A DNA stretch of 64,000 bases from Halanaerobacter jeridensis. GTDB taxonomy: Bacteria > Bacillota > Halanaerobiia > Halobacteroidales > Halobacteroidaceae. The stretch covers positions 186,001-250,000 of the forward strand of contig NZ_JAFBDQ010000003.1 in NCBI RefSeq assembly GCF_016908315.1, in the 5' to 3' direction. Under the pieces are notes generated by a model, which worked only from the letters and a program-made list of their open reading frames with translations, did no database searches and was not told where the DNA came from. Of this stretch, positions 54,101 to 63,051 are shown one piece after another. Each line of letters begins with the position of its first letter. Position 1 is the stretch's first letter. Position numbers and translations under genes: made by a program.

Positions 54101-55915
54101 TTATTTTTCTTTACTATTTGCTTGCAAATTTTCATCTTGCAAATTATTATCTTCAGTAGATTCTGAACCATCCTCTTTTTGCTCACCGTTTTTTTCTTCA
54201 TAAGTAGCATCTAATGCTTGTTTAGTTGAATTTAATAAAATCCTTTCAATTTTAAAAATATTTTCTTCTCCTACTTTATCTACTATTCCAGAGTTTTCAA
54301 GAACTTTATATAGTTTTTTATTAACGCCAGCAAATTTAACCAAACCATTCTTCTTATGGACTTTAGCAATAAATCCTTTTAGTTCTCGAATAATGGTTAA
54401 ATCTATTCGTTCTATATTACGCATTCTAATTACAAAATTTTCACCAGTAGGCAATAATCGTTCTAATTCTTCTTTTAGATTATCTACTGAACTGAAATGT
54501 AAATTACCACTTAAATCAACTACAATACAATCTTTTTCTTCCCCTTTTTTATCTTCTTCTAAATCTTCTGCTAATTCATCAACATTCTCAGTTTGTCTTA
54601 ATTCACCTTTTTTAGGATCTTCTTCATAATGAACCGGTTTAATATTTACTTTACTACTTTCTCTTAAGACCACAATTACTGATACTAAAACTCCAAAATA
54701 AATTGCATAATCAATACTTGGAGCAGTAATAGTAGCTATAAAAGTACTAATAAAAATCAGAGCATCTCCTTTAGTAGTTTGAAATGCCTGCTTTAATTCC
54801 TCGACATCAATCATGCTAACTGCTACTACAATGACTAAACCTGCTAAAGCTACAATCGGAATATACTTAAATACGGGACTAAATAATAACATAAATATCA
54901 TAATTGCTAATGCTACAAAAAATTCCGATAATCTAGTTTTAGCTCCCGCTTGGTAATTAGCAAAAGATTTAGCAAAAGAACCTGCTATAGCAAAACTACT
55001 AAACAATGAACAACCAATATTTATAATTCCCTGCCCAATAAATTCTTTATTAATATTAGCTTCTTCACCAGTTTTAGCAGCTAATGATTTAACTACTGCT
55101 AAAGTCTGAATTAAACCTAATAGAGCAATTGATAAACTTTTAGTTATTATCTCTCCTAAATAAGGTACTGAAAGCGAAACTAAATTAAATTCAGGAATCG
55201 AAGCAGGCAAATCACCAATTACTTCTATTTGATTCTCTAAATTAAAGGTAAATACTATCACAGTAATCACAATTAAAGTGATTAAGTAAGATGGCAATTT
55301 AGAATTAATCTTTTGAATTATGAGAATAGTAACAATAGTTAATATACCCAAATAAACAGTTAATAAATTAACTTGATCTAAATTTACTGCTATTTTATAA
55401 ATATTAGTAAATAAATTAGGCCCACCAGCTAATGATAGCCCAAGAAAATTTTGTAACTGTCCAACTCCAATTAACAACGCGGCCCCTGTACTCAATCCAA
55501 TAATCACTGGATGAGAAACATAGTTAACTAAATTCCCCAAGTTTAATAATCCAAAAACAAGTTGAAAAACACCTACTAATAATGTTAGCAAAAACAACAC
55601 TGCTAAATAATTTTCTCCTGTTACAAATTTCAAACTACTTGCTATAGCCATAGCCATCATATTAGTAGGACCTACTATCATATAACTAGAAACCCCACCT
55701 AAAGTAGCTAAAACCATAGATATAATTGAAGTGTAAATTCCATAGATAGGATTAACACCAATAATTAACGCATATGCCATATTCTGAGGTAATGCTATAG
55801 CTGCTACTGATAGTCCAGCGAGAAGGTCTTGCTTCAAAAATTCTGACTTATAATTTTTCATCATTTTGATAAAATTAATCTCATTTAGTAAATCTAAAGC
55901 TTTATTTTTTTTCAT
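54101..55915 (-). CDS. SulP-family anion transporter with STAS domain
   Basis: This 604-residue transporter has ~12-14 membrane segments with the SulP signature in AGLSVAAIALPQNMAYALIIGVNPIYGIYTSI, and GPTNMMAMAIA in the central repeat. A C-terminal STAS domain follows (~465-560, DCIVVDLSGNLHFSSVDNLK ... FVIRMRNIERIDLT), then an acidic disordered tail. It imports sulfate, bicarbonate or another anion by proton or sodium symport; the substrate cannot be read from sequence. An acidic ~35-residue insert (VDELAEDLEEDKKGEEKD) precedes STAS. Confidence 0.93.
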   Translation of the reverse strand: MKKNKALDLLNEINFIKMMKNYKSEFLKQDLLAGLSVAAIALPQNMAYALIIGVNPIYGIYTSIISMVLATLGGVSSYMIVGPTNMMAMAIASSLKFVTGENYLAVLFLLTLLVGVFQLVFGLLNLGNLVNYVSHPVIIGLSTGAALLIGVGQLQNFLGLSLAGGPNLFTNIYKIAVNLDQVNLLTVYLGILTIVTILIIQKINSKLPSYLITLIVITVIVFTFNLENQIEVIGDLPASIPEFNLVSLSVPYLGEIITKSLSIALLGLIQTLAVVKSLAAKTGEEANINKEFIGQGIINIGCSLFSSFAIAGSFAKSFANYQAGAKTRLSEFFVALAIMIFMLLFSPVFKYIPIVALAGLVIVVAVSMIDVEELKQAFQTTKGDALIFISTFIATITAPSIDYAIYFGVLVSVIVVLRESSKVNIKPVHYEEDPKKGELRQTENVDELAEDLEEDKKGEEKDCIVVDLSGNLHFSSVDNLKEELERLLPTGENFVIRMRNIERIDLTIIRELKGFIAKVHKKNGLVKFAGVNKKLYKVLENSGIVDKVGEENIFKIERILLNSTKQALDATYEEKNGEQKEDGSESTEDNNLQDENLQANSKEK

Positions 55916-56088
55916 AATTACCTCCTTTTAGAGGTCTAAACATATATATTAATTTTATTATTAAATTATTTTATTATTAATAATTAGAATTTACTATTTC
56001 TCTTGAATAAACAATTTCCTGCAAAAATAATATCAGTAATTCTAATTAATTACAAGGAAGTTTTGTAAATATTCTTGTTCATAGATAC

Positions 56089-56124
56089 AAAACAAGGCGA
56101 TGATATATATCATCGCCTTGTTTT
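56089..56124 (-). terminator. Terminator of the 355-residue outer-membrane-type gene
   Basis: Perfect 36-nt palindrome (arm AAAACAAGGCGATGATAT), 13 bp after the stop codon. Confidence 0.85.
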
Positions 56125-56137
56125 ACATATTAACTTA

Positions 56138-57205
56138 CTAAAAATTAAATGTTCCAGAAGCACTAATATAATCTTCAGAATCCATAGTTAAATTAAAATC
56201 AACAAACGGTAAATTAAAGCCTACCCCACCAGTATAAACTGCATCTTCCATATTATCAGAATCATAAGTTCCAGCTCGTAATGAGAACATACCCATTGTC
56301 CCTTCAAAGCCAAATCTTCTAATATCTGCTCCATCTTCAGGCATCTCTAAATCAGCTGCAAGTCGGGTAGAAAAAGCCTCAATTACTGGAAACTTAAAAG
56401 TAGCTCCTGCTCCAATGGTAGTTGTTCTTTCTAAAGAGTCTGTTTCCATATCCATTGTATTGATTATATTTTTAACAGTAGCTCCAGCCTTTAGATTTAA
56501 AACATCAGTATCAGTTAAAGTAGCTAACATACCTACATCTGCTCCTATGCCATTATCATCTTCTTCTGTGTAATCTGTAGTTAATGTATTATTATTATTA
56601 TCTACTACTGTTTCAGCTTTATCATGTCTAGCATATAAATATTTACCACTTACTCCTACTGATAAAGACCCAACTATTGGAGGATCAATAACCTTACTTC
56701 CTAAACCCAAAATACCTTGGCCCGTAAAGTAATTATCAGCTGTTCCCTGAGGTAATTTATAAGTTTTTCCTCCCTCAGTATAAGTCTTTTTCTTTCCTTC
56801 GTCGAAATTAAAGCGACTATTAAACACTCCTCCTAAACCCATTTTACCTAAATTCAAAGCTGCAATTCCATTAATATTGGCAGTCGTATCACTAGGCAGT
56901 TCTATATTTTCTAAGTCAGAAGCTGAAGGATTAGCTTTTAACTTTTCTACTGCATCAATAAAATCAGCTATTTCTTCTATATCTTCTTGGTCCATCTGTC
57001 CTCCACCACTAACTTGTAGACCAACTAAGCTATTTTGGGTTAAACCAGCTGGATTCCAATAGATCGCACTAGCATCATCAGCTATAGCAGTAAATGCTCC
57101 CCCCATACCATAAGCTTTAGTACCATATCTACTAGCAGCAGCCACAGGATTAGCAACTATAAATAATACTCCTAAAATCAAAATAGCGCTTAAATATTTT
57201 TTCAT
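56138..57205 (-). CDS. Outer-membrane barrel protein, OmpP1/FadL or TraF_2-like
   Basis: This 355-residue protein has a signal peptide (MKKYLSAILILGVLFIVANP, VAAAS) and then the motif SRYGTKAYGMGGAFTAIADDASAIYWNPAGL, which is the hallmark N-terminus of FadL/OmpP1 and PF13729 (TraF_2) barrels. Strand-rich sequence follows, ending SASGTFNF with a terminal Phe. It probably forms a channel for hydrophobic solutes or a structural pore in the outer membrane. It is monocistronic, with ~220 bp and a terminator separating it from sulP. It is strong evidence that this Firmicute is diderm. Confidence 0.85.
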   Translation of the reverse strand: MKKYLSAILILGVLFIVANPVAAASRYGTKAYGMGGAFTAIADDASAIYWNPAGLTQNSLVGLQVSGGGQMDQEDIEEIADFIDAVEKLKANPSASDLENIELPSDTTANINGIAALNLGKMGLGGVFNSRFNFDEGKKKTYTEGGKTYKLPQGTADNYFTGQGILGLGSKVIDPPIVGSLSVGVSGKYLYARHDKAETVVDNNNNTLTTDYTEEDDNGIGADVGMLATLTDTDVLNLKAGATVKNIINTMDMETDSLERTTTIGAGATFKFPVIEAFSTRLAADLEMPEDGADIRRFGFEGTMGMFSLRAGTYDSDNMEDAVYTGGVGFNLPFVDFNLTMDSEDYISASGTFNF

Positions 57206-57351
57206 TTTAATTCCACCTTTCGTAGTATTACATCTTGTCTTATTATATCTTTTTTTCTGTCATCTATTTATACTTATTCAATATTAAACTATTGATTCCT
57301 TCTTTAATTTACAGGGAAACAGGATACTTTACAAAAGTTTTCAAACACATT

Positions 57352-57382
57352 AAAACAAGGGCGATAAAATCGCCCTTGTTTT
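57352..57382 (-). terminator. Terminator of the threonine operon (after thrB)
   Basis: Perfect 14-bp stem AAAACAAGGGCGAT / ATCGCCCTTGTTTT with an AAA loop, 17 bp after thrB. Confidence 0.85.
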
Positions 57383-57399
57383 AATGTTCTTCAATTAAC

Positions 57400-58299
57400 T
57401 TATTTTTTATTCATAATCACCTGTGCTCCTTGATTAGTAGGAGTAGTCACAACATACTTAGCTTCAACATCTTCTTCAGCAAAGAAGTCTACCATTTTTC
57501 TCCCAATTTCTTCTTCATCTTCTAAAGTTAAAGCTATAACTGTAGGACCAGAACCACTGAGTACAATCCCCAATGCTTTAGACTCTAATTGCGTTCTTAT
57601 TTTTTCAAATCCCGGTAAAATCTTTTCCCTATATGGTTGATGTAACCTATCTTTTAAACCTTCTTTAATAATTTTATAATCTTGCTTTAAGAATCCCGTC
57701 AATAACAGCCCCATATGACTAACATTAAATACTGCATCATCAAATTGAACCTGTTGCGGTAATACTTCTCTTGATTTACTAGTTGATAGCTCATAATCAG
57801 GAATACAGACTACAATCTTTAATTCAGGCACAGCTATTTTTTCATAAATCACGCGATTGTTTTTATAATTAGAAACAACTATCCCACCTAATAAAGCAGG
57901 AGAAACATTGTCAGGATGGCCCTCTATTTTAGTAGCTAAATTAACTAATTCCGAAATAGATAACTTATCCTCTACTAACTCATTAGCAGCTAATAGCCCA
58001 CCTACAATAGCCGCTGCGCTACTCCCTAGTCCTCTAGCCAGCGGAATATTGTTAATAGCTTTAATGTATAAACCATCTGGTTTATAACCTACTTTAGTAA
58101 ATAATTGCTTCATTGCTTGATAAATCAAATTATCTTTAGTAGTAGGTAACTGAGTCCTACCTTCTCCTTTAATTTCTATTTCTAAATCTGAAGCTGTTTC
58201 TTTGACCTGTACTTCATTATAAAAACTTAATCCCATTCCTAAAGTATCAAAACCTGGGCCAAGGTTAGCAGTGGTTGCCGGGACTTTAACATCAATCAT
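57400..58299 (-). CDS. thrB: Homoserine kinase
   Basis: This 299-residue GHMP kinase phosphorylates homoserine on the way to threonine. It has VPATTANLGPGFDTLGMGL near the start, the ATP loop PLARGLGSSAAAIVGGLLAAN and the C-terminal SGSGPTVIAL. Its ATG shares a base with the lysC stop (TAATG), so the two are translationally coupled. Threonine synthase (thrC) is not in the window. The order ACT regulator-hom-lysC-thrB, with aspartokinase inside a threonine operon, suggests the lysC copy serves threonine synthesis. Confidence 0.96.
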   Translation of the reverse strand: MIDVKVPATTANLGPGFDTLGMGLSFYNEVQVKETASDLEIEIKGEGRTQLPTTKDNLIYQAMKQLFTKVGYKPDGLYIKAINNIPLARGLGSSAAAIVGGLLAANELVEDKLSISELVNLATKIEGHPDNVSPALLGGIVVSNYKNNRVIYEKIAVPELKIVVCIPDYELSTSKSREVLPQQVQFDDAVFNVSHMGLLLTGFLKQDYKIIKEGLKDRLHQPYREKILPGFEKIRTQLESKALGIVLSGSGPTVIALTLEDEEEIGRKMVDFFAEEDVEAKYVVTTPTNQGAQVIMNKK

Positions 58300-59516
58300 T
58301 ATTCTTCATCAAGCTCAAATTCATTATGAATAGCTTCTACTGCTTGATCTGCCTCATTTTCCTCAATCAAACAAGAAACTTTAATCTCAGAAGTACTAAT
58401 CATCTCAATATTAACTTCTCCCCGGCCCAATGCTTCAAACATTCTAGCGGCTACGCCTGGATTAGTAGACATTCCAGCCCCTACAATAGACACTTTAGCT
58501 ACATTAACATCAGAAATTAATTCTCTATAATTCAATTTATCCTTTAACTCTTCTAAGATAGAATGAGCTTGTTCAAAATCTTCATGGTCAATAGTAAATG
58601 TAATATCATTAACATCATTATAGTGAATATTTTGGATAATCATATCCACATTAATCCCAACCTCTGCTAACTCAGAAAAGACCTTTGAAGCAATCCCTGG
58701 CTTATCTGGTACTCCTAGCAATGTAAACTTAACCTCATCTTTATTACAAGTAACACCACTTACAACATTAACTTTTTCCAATTCACTTACCTCCTTAATA
58801 TAAGTCCCCTTACTATCATTAAAGCTAGATCGTACTGCTAACTTAATATTATATTCTTTAGCGATTTCTACTGAACGAGGATGCAGCACTTCCGCTCCTA
58901 AACTAGCTAATTCTAACATTTCTCCATAAGAGATATCATTTAACTTTCTTGCATTCTCTACAATTCTTGGATCAGCTGTATAGACTCCATCTACATCAGT
59001 ATAAATTTCACAAACCTCAGCATCAATGGCTTTAGCCAAGGCTACAGCAGTAGTATCAGAACCTCCACGACCTAAAGTAGTAATATCATTATCAATAGTC
59101 ACACCTTGAAAACCAGCTACTATTACAATCTTATCTTTAGCTAACTCTTCTTCTAAACGATCTGACTCTATCTCTAAAATTTTAGCTTTACTATGTAAAT
59201 CATCAGTTATAATACCAACTTGATGACCAGTTAATGAAATCACATCTTCTCCTAATTCATTAATTGCCATTGCTAATAAAGCTACAGAAACTTGTTCCCC
59301 AGTAGAAATTAACATATCATACTCACGTTTTGGTGGATTATCTGTAATTTCACCAGCAAGGTCAATTAATTCATCAGTAGTATCTCCCATTGCTGAAACA
59401 ACACTCACCACTTGGTCACCTGCTCTTTTACGCTCTACTATTCGCTGTGCAACATTCTTTATCCTTTCAGAGTCAGCTACTGAGCTGCCTCCATATTTTT
59501 GTACAACTAGTCCCAT
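58299..59516 (-). CDS. lysC: Aspartokinase (two ACT domains)
   Basis: This 405-residue aspartate kinase has VVQKYGGSSVADSERIKNVA (ATP/aspartate), STGEQVSVALLAMAI, GFQGV and TTLGRGGSDTTAVALAKAI in the catalytic domain (1-~245), then two ACT domains (~260-405; FTLLGVPDKPGIASKVFSEL and VSIVGAGMSTNPGVAARMF). It makes aspartyl phosphate for the aspartate family, with feedback through ACT. Class (lysine- or threonine-sensitive) cannot be told from sequence; operon position favours threonine control. GGAGGATACTAG precedes the ATG. Confidence 0.95.
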   Translation of the reverse strand: MGLVVQKYGGSSVADSERIKNVAQRIVERKRAGDQVVSVVSAMGDTTDELIDLAGEITDNPPKREYDMLISTGEQVSVALLAMAINELGEDVISLTGHQVGIITDDLHSKAKILEIESDRLEEELAKDKIVIVAGFQGVTIDNDITTLGRGGSDTTAVALAKAIDAEVCEIYTDVDGVYTADPRIVENARKLNDISYGEMLELASLGAEVLHPRSVEIAKEYNIKLAVRSSFNDSKGTYIKEVSELEKVNVVSGVTCNKDEVKFTLLGVPDKPGIASKVFSELAEVGINVDMIIQNIHYNDVNDITFTIDHEDFEQAHSILEELKDKLNYRELISDVNVAKVSIVGAGMSTNPGVAARMFEALGRGEVNIEMISTSEIKVSCLIEENEADQAVEAIHNEFELDEE

Positions 59517-59564
59517 TCTAGTATCCTCCTTAAATAATTAACAATTTATAAACTTATTCTGTAT

Positions 59565-59970
59565 TACTTCCTAGGTCTTCCCTCCGAGTTTTTTAGAGAA
59601 CAAAAAACTCTCCGTGTCGCCCTAGGCACTCTGCTTCGAGCCAGTTAAGTGTCTCCGAGTTTTAACAAGCAAAACTCTTCGTGTAGCACAAAGCACTTAA
59701 TTTTATTACTAATTACATCGCGCAATTAATATGCAGCACATTTTGCAAATTGCCTCTATCCCGCAATCTGTATGCAGTGTTTTATGCTAGTTGCTTACTC
59801 TTCTCACTACAAACAATAGCTTACTGCTTTATTATGCACTATCTCCTAGGTCTTCCCTCCGAGTTTTTTAGAGAACAAAAAAACTCTCCGTGTCGCCCTA
59901 GGCACTCTGCTTAGAGCTAATTAAGTGCGCAATCTGTATGCAGTGTTTTATGCTAGTTGCTTACTCTTCT
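59565..59970. repeat. Repeat array in the hom-lysC spacer (family A copies plus 43-bp direct repeat)
   Basis: The ~440-bp spacer is almost wholly repeats. Near-identical ~82-bp units lie at 59570-59651 and 59845-59927 (CCTAGGTCTTCCCTCCGAG start, hairpin GAGTTTTTT/AAAAAACTC, GTGTCGCCCTAGGCAC). A shorter family A hairpin is at 59652-59698. A 43-bp exact direct repeat occurs at 59762-59804 and 59928-59970; the latter copy contains the hom stop codon and its last two Glu codons. Confidence 0.8.
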
Positions 59971-61250
59971 ACTCGAATCAGATTAGCTACTTCTTTCACA
60001 GGATCTAATTTGCTGATTTCTTCTAGAGCTGTGTTTATATCTCCTTCTTTCACCTTATGTGTAATTAATACTAATGGTACAGATTCATCACTTCTACCTT
60101 TTTGCATTACTGATTCCATACTTACATTATATTCGCCTAACAGATTAGTAATCTGCCCTAAAACACCTGGTTCATCTAATACTTCTAAACGAATATAATA
60201 TCTCGTCTCTACTTCTGATGGTTCTTTCACTTTTTTATTTTCAAAACAAGTACAAGGTAATCTTCCTTGGGCACCAAGTTTTATATTACGAGCTACTTCA
60301 ATAATATCACCAACTACTGCACTACCTGTCGGCATTTGCCCTGCCCCTGGACCATAGAACATTGTTTCTCCAATTGCATCTCCTTCAATAAAGATGGCAT
60401 TAAAGACATCATTAACATTAGCTAGTGGATGATCTTCAGGGATTAAAGTTGGATGAACTCTAACTTCTACTCCGTCTTCTTCTTCTTTTCCAATAGCTAA
60501 TAATTTAATTTTATAATCAAACTCTCGCGCATAAGAAATATCTTCTTTAGTAATTCCAGTAATTCCTTCAACATAAACCTTATCTATATCAATTCTTGAC
60601 TCAAATCCAATTGATGATAAGATTGCCAATTTATAAGCAGCATCACAACCTTCAATATCAGAAGTAGGATCAGCTTCAGCATAGCCAAGCTCTTGGGCTT
60701 GTTTTAAAACAGAATCAAACTCTGCTCCTTCTTCATCCATTTTAGTTAAAATATAATTAGTCGTACCATTGACAATACCTAAGATTTTAGTTATCTTATT
60801 GCCAGCTAAACTACTTTTTAAAGGTTTAATAATTGGAATTCCACCGCCTACACTTGCTTCAAAATAAAAGTCAACATTATTCTCTTCTGCAGTTAATAAA
60901 ATTTCTTCTCCATGTTTAGCTATTAATTCTTTATTTGCTGTAATAACACTTTTTCCATTCTTTAAAGACTGCAGAACAAATTCTCGAGCTGGATTAACTC
61001 CTCCAATCAATTCTACTACTATCTCAATTTCATCATCATTCAAAATATCTGTAAAATCTTCAGTTAATTCTTCATCGGGGACATCTACTGCTAATTCTTC
61101 ATCTTTATCTTTAACCAAAACTTGTTTAACACTTAATTTAGCTCCTGCTTTATTAGTAATACTCTCTTCATTTTTATGCAATACTTTATAAACTCCTGAA
61201 CCCACTGTTCCACAACCTAATAATCCAACTTGAATTTCATCTACTGACAT
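59961..61250 (-). CDS. hom: Homoserine dehydrogenase with ACT domain
   Basis: This 429-residue enzyme reduces aspartate semialdehyde to homoserine. The NAD(P) domain has VGLLGCGTVGSGVYKVL, the catalytic region has TANKELIAKHGEEI, VGGGIPIIKPL, GIVNGTTNYILTKM and AEADPTSDIEGCDAAYKLAIL, and an ACT domain (~350-425, YYIRLEVLDEPGVLGQITNLL) binds threonine. I start at ATG 61250 after AGGAGTGATAATT; a longer frame has no better site. The final codons overlap the 43-bp repeat described for the hom-lysC spacer. Confidence 0.96.
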   Translation of the reverse strand: MSVDEIQVGLLGCGTVGSGVYKVLHKNEESITNKAGAKLSVKQVLVKDKDEELAVDVPDEELTEDFTDILNDDEIEIVVELIGGVNPAREFVLQSLKNGKSVITANKELIAKHGEEILLTAEENNVDFYFEASVGGGIPIIKPLKSSLAGNKITKILGIVNGTTNYILTKMDEEGAEFDSVLKQAQELGYAEADPTSDIEGCDAAYKLAILSSIGFESRIDIDKVYVEGITGITKEDISYAREFDYKIKLLAIGKEEEDGVEVRVHPTLIPEDHPLANVNDVFNAIFIEGDAIGETMFYGPGAGQMPTGSAVVGDIIEVARNIKLGAQGRLPCTCFENKKVKEPSEVETRYYIRLEVLDEPGVLGQITNLLGEYNVSMESVMQKGRSDESVPLVLITHKVKEGDINTALEEISKLDPVKEVANLIRVEE

Positions 61251-61310
61251 AATTATCACTCCTGATTTATATTTTAAGTTCTCTCAACATAAAGAATTAT
61301 AACTATATAA

Positions 61311-61757
61311 TTACTTTTTGAAACTCTGCATTATTATTTCTACATTTCTAATACCTTCAATTGAGGCTAAATTATCTATTAACTGCTCTAAAGTTATAAC
61401 TAAGTCATTAATCTCAATAGTTAAAGTAACATGAGCTACATCCTCCAAAGGAAGATCTTGATTGATTGTTAAAATATTTCCCTTATCCTGAGCAATCTCA
61501 CCTAGTACTTGTGATAAAACACCTGACTTATCAATAGCTAATAAAGAAAGAGTAACTAGTTCTTCACGTTGTTCATCAGAAAAAAGAAAAATATAGTCTT
61601 TATATTTATAATAAGTACTACGACTTAATCCTACCCTTTCTACAGCTTCTTTAACCTGATTTTCAACTCCATTATTTAATAGCTCTTTAGCCTCGACTGT
61701 TTTTTTCATTGCCTCAGATAAAATTTCTTCAGAAACTATGTAAAACTTTTCTTCCAT
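61311..61757 (-). CDS. ACT-domain protein of the UPF0735 (PheB/ThrR) family
   Basis: This 148-residue protein begins with FYIVSEEILSEAMKKTVEAK and a helix-turn-helix-like stretch (ENQVKEAVERVGLSRSTYYKYKDYIF), then an ACT domain (~70-145, LVTLSLLAIDKSGVLSQVLGEIAQDKGNIL). Relatives sit with hom in Firmicutes, and I recall the Bacillus protein being described as ThrR, a DNA-binding regulator of threonine genes. It is the first gene of the hom-lysC-thrB operon. A 19-bp palindrome lies in its own leader, consistent with autoregulation. ATG follows AAAGGGG. Confidence 0.85.
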   Translation of the reverse strand: MEEKFYIVSEEILSEAMKKTVEAKELLNNGVENQVKEAVERVGLSRSTYYKYKDYIFLFSDEQREELVTLSLLAIDKSGVLSQVLGEIAQDKGNILTINQDLPLEDVAHVTLTIEINDLVITLEQLIDNLASIEGIRNVEIIMQSFKK

Positions 61758-61776
61758 AATTTAACCCCTTTAATAG

Positions 61777-61795
61777 TGTTTCTGTTTCAGAAACA
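61777..61795. promoter_or_regulatory. Candidate operator in the threonine-operon leader
   Basis: TGTTTCTGTTTCAGAAACA: perfect 8-bp arms around a 3-nt centre, ~30-50 nt downstream of the predicted transcription start and 20 bp before the ACT regulator gene. Confidence 0.55.
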
Positions 61796-61831
61796 TTTGT
61801 TCTTTATTTGTAGACACGAACTTCATTTTGA

Positions 61832-61860
61832 ATTATAACACTGACTTTATTTTTTTGCAA
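61832..61860 (-). promoter_or_regulatory. Sigma-A promoter of the threonine operon
   Basis: TTGCAA (61855-61860), 17-bp spacer, TATAAT (61832-61837). The leader is ~70 nt, with no T-box. Confidence 0.75.
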
Positions 61861-61878
61861 GGAATTTTCAAAATAAAA

Positions 61879-61905
61879 AAGCACAACCTAATTTTGGTTG
61901 TGCTT
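61879..61905 (-). terminator. ilvE terminator
   Basis: Stem AAGCACAACC / GGTTGTGCTT with a 7-nt loop, followed on the minus strand by TTTTATTTTG. Confidence 0.8.
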
Positions 61906-61915
61906 AGAGCTTAAT

Positions 61916-62797
61916 TTATTCATAAATTGGAGTTCCTGTGTTATTAGCTAAATCCCTAAATTTCTCAATTAATTGCTTAGTATAACCGCCTGGTTCTCCG
62001 GAACCAATTTGTCTATCATCAATTGTAACTACTGGTATAACTTCAGCAGCAGTTCCAGTTAAGAAACATTCATCAGCAGTATATAAATCATGTCTTGTAA
62101 ATACTTCTTCGCTAACCTCTAATCCAAATTCAGGAGCTACTTCTAAAACAACTCCACGTTTAATCCCCTTTAGCGCTCCAACGTATGTAGGAGGAGTAAT
62201 TAATTTATCATCCTTTATAATGAAAATATTATCTCCTGTACATTCAGCTACATATCCTTCATTGTTGAGCATAATCGCCTCTAAAACTCCAGCTTGATTA
62301 GCTTCAATTTTAGCTAAAATATTATTTAAGTAATTAAGTGATTTAATCCTTGGATTTAAAGCCTCAGGAATATTACGCCTTGTTGCTACAGTAGCTACCT
62401 CTAATCCATTTTCATAAAAATCTTCAGGATAAAGTTCTATATCACTAGCAATAATTAAAACAGTTGGCTCATCACATTTTTGAGGGTCTAATCCTAAATC
62501 TCCTACTCCTCTAGAAACTACTAATCTAATATAAGCATCTTCAAGTTCATTAGCTCTAATAGTCTCTAATACAGCTTCTTTCATTTCTGCTCTGTCTAAA
62601 GGAATATCAAGCTTAATTGCTTTAGCAGATTCATACAACCGTGTTAGATGCTCTTCAAATCGAAATACTCGCCCATTATAAGCTCTAATCCCTTCAAAAA
62701 TACCATCACCATACAAAAAACCATGGTCAAAAACTGAAACTTTAGCTTCTTCTTTCTCAACTAATTCATCATTTAAAAATATTTTTTCACTACTCAT
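61916..62797 (-). CDS. ilvE: Branched-chain amino acid aminotransferase
   Basis: This 293-residue fold-type IV PLP aminotransferase has VFDHGFLYGDGIFEGIRAYNG, the PLP lysine in NPRIKSLNYLNNILAKIEA, and EAIMLNNEGYVAECTGDNIF, FLTGTAAEVIPV near the C-terminus. It transaminates the keto acids of leucine, isoleucine and valine. D-amino-acid transaminases share this fold, but the EGIRAY and TGTAAEV blocks favour IlvE. It stands alone, with an unusual GC-richer 250-bp region upstream (see candidate RNA). GGGAGTAGT precedes the ATG. Confidence 0.92.
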   Translation of the reverse strand: MSSEKIFLNDELVEKEEAKVSVFDHGFLYGDGIFEGIRAYNGRVFRFEEHLTRLYESAKAIKLDIPLDRAEMKEAVLETIRANELEDAYIRLVVSRGVGDLGLDPQKCDEPTVLIIASDIELYPEDFYENGLEVATVATRRNIPEALNPRIKSLNYLNNILAKIEANQAGVLEAIMLNNEGYVAECTGDNIFIIKDDKLITPPTYVGALKGIKRGVVLEVAPEFGLEVSEEVFTRHDLYTADECFLTGTAAEVIPVVTIDDRQIGSGEPGGYTKQLIEKFRDLANNTGTPIYE

Positions 62798-62807
62798 ACT
62801 ACTCCCT

Positions 62808-63014
62808 GCTTATAAAAACCTATGCAAAACTATACACAGACCACAATCATACAGGATTAGATTGTGTTAGGTATAATCGCTTGATTATAATCTTCCCCAC
62901 TGCCCTTAATATTTACAATATCAAGGTACTAGAAAGATACAGATGTTACCCGTCCCTAAATTTTACATTCTAAGCAAAGTCCTTTCTCTACGTGGTGCTT
63001 TACCCTATATAAGC
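62808..63014 (-). ncRNA. Candidate structured RNA or ilvE leader
   Basis: About 207 nt between the 41-residue gene and ilvE have ~36% G+C against ~20-25% in other spacers here. The ends pair (GCTTATA/TATAAGC). Internal hairpins: CACAATC/GATTGTG (62842-62866), TATAATC/GATTATA (62872-62889) and CCTTAATAT/ATATCAAGG (62904-62926, one wobble). I see no T-box, S-box or other motif I know. Strand is assumed from ilvE. It could be an independent RNA such as a 6S homologue, which I could not confirm. Confidence 0.4.
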
Positions 63015-63051
63015 TATTTGAAAATTGATTCTTCTTATCAGGTTATAATTA

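Noticed and set aside
62798-63050. T-box or other known riboswitch upstream of ilvE
   Set aside because: No AGGGTGGNACCGCG-type sequence on either strand and no terminator just before ilvE; reported only as an unidentified structured region.
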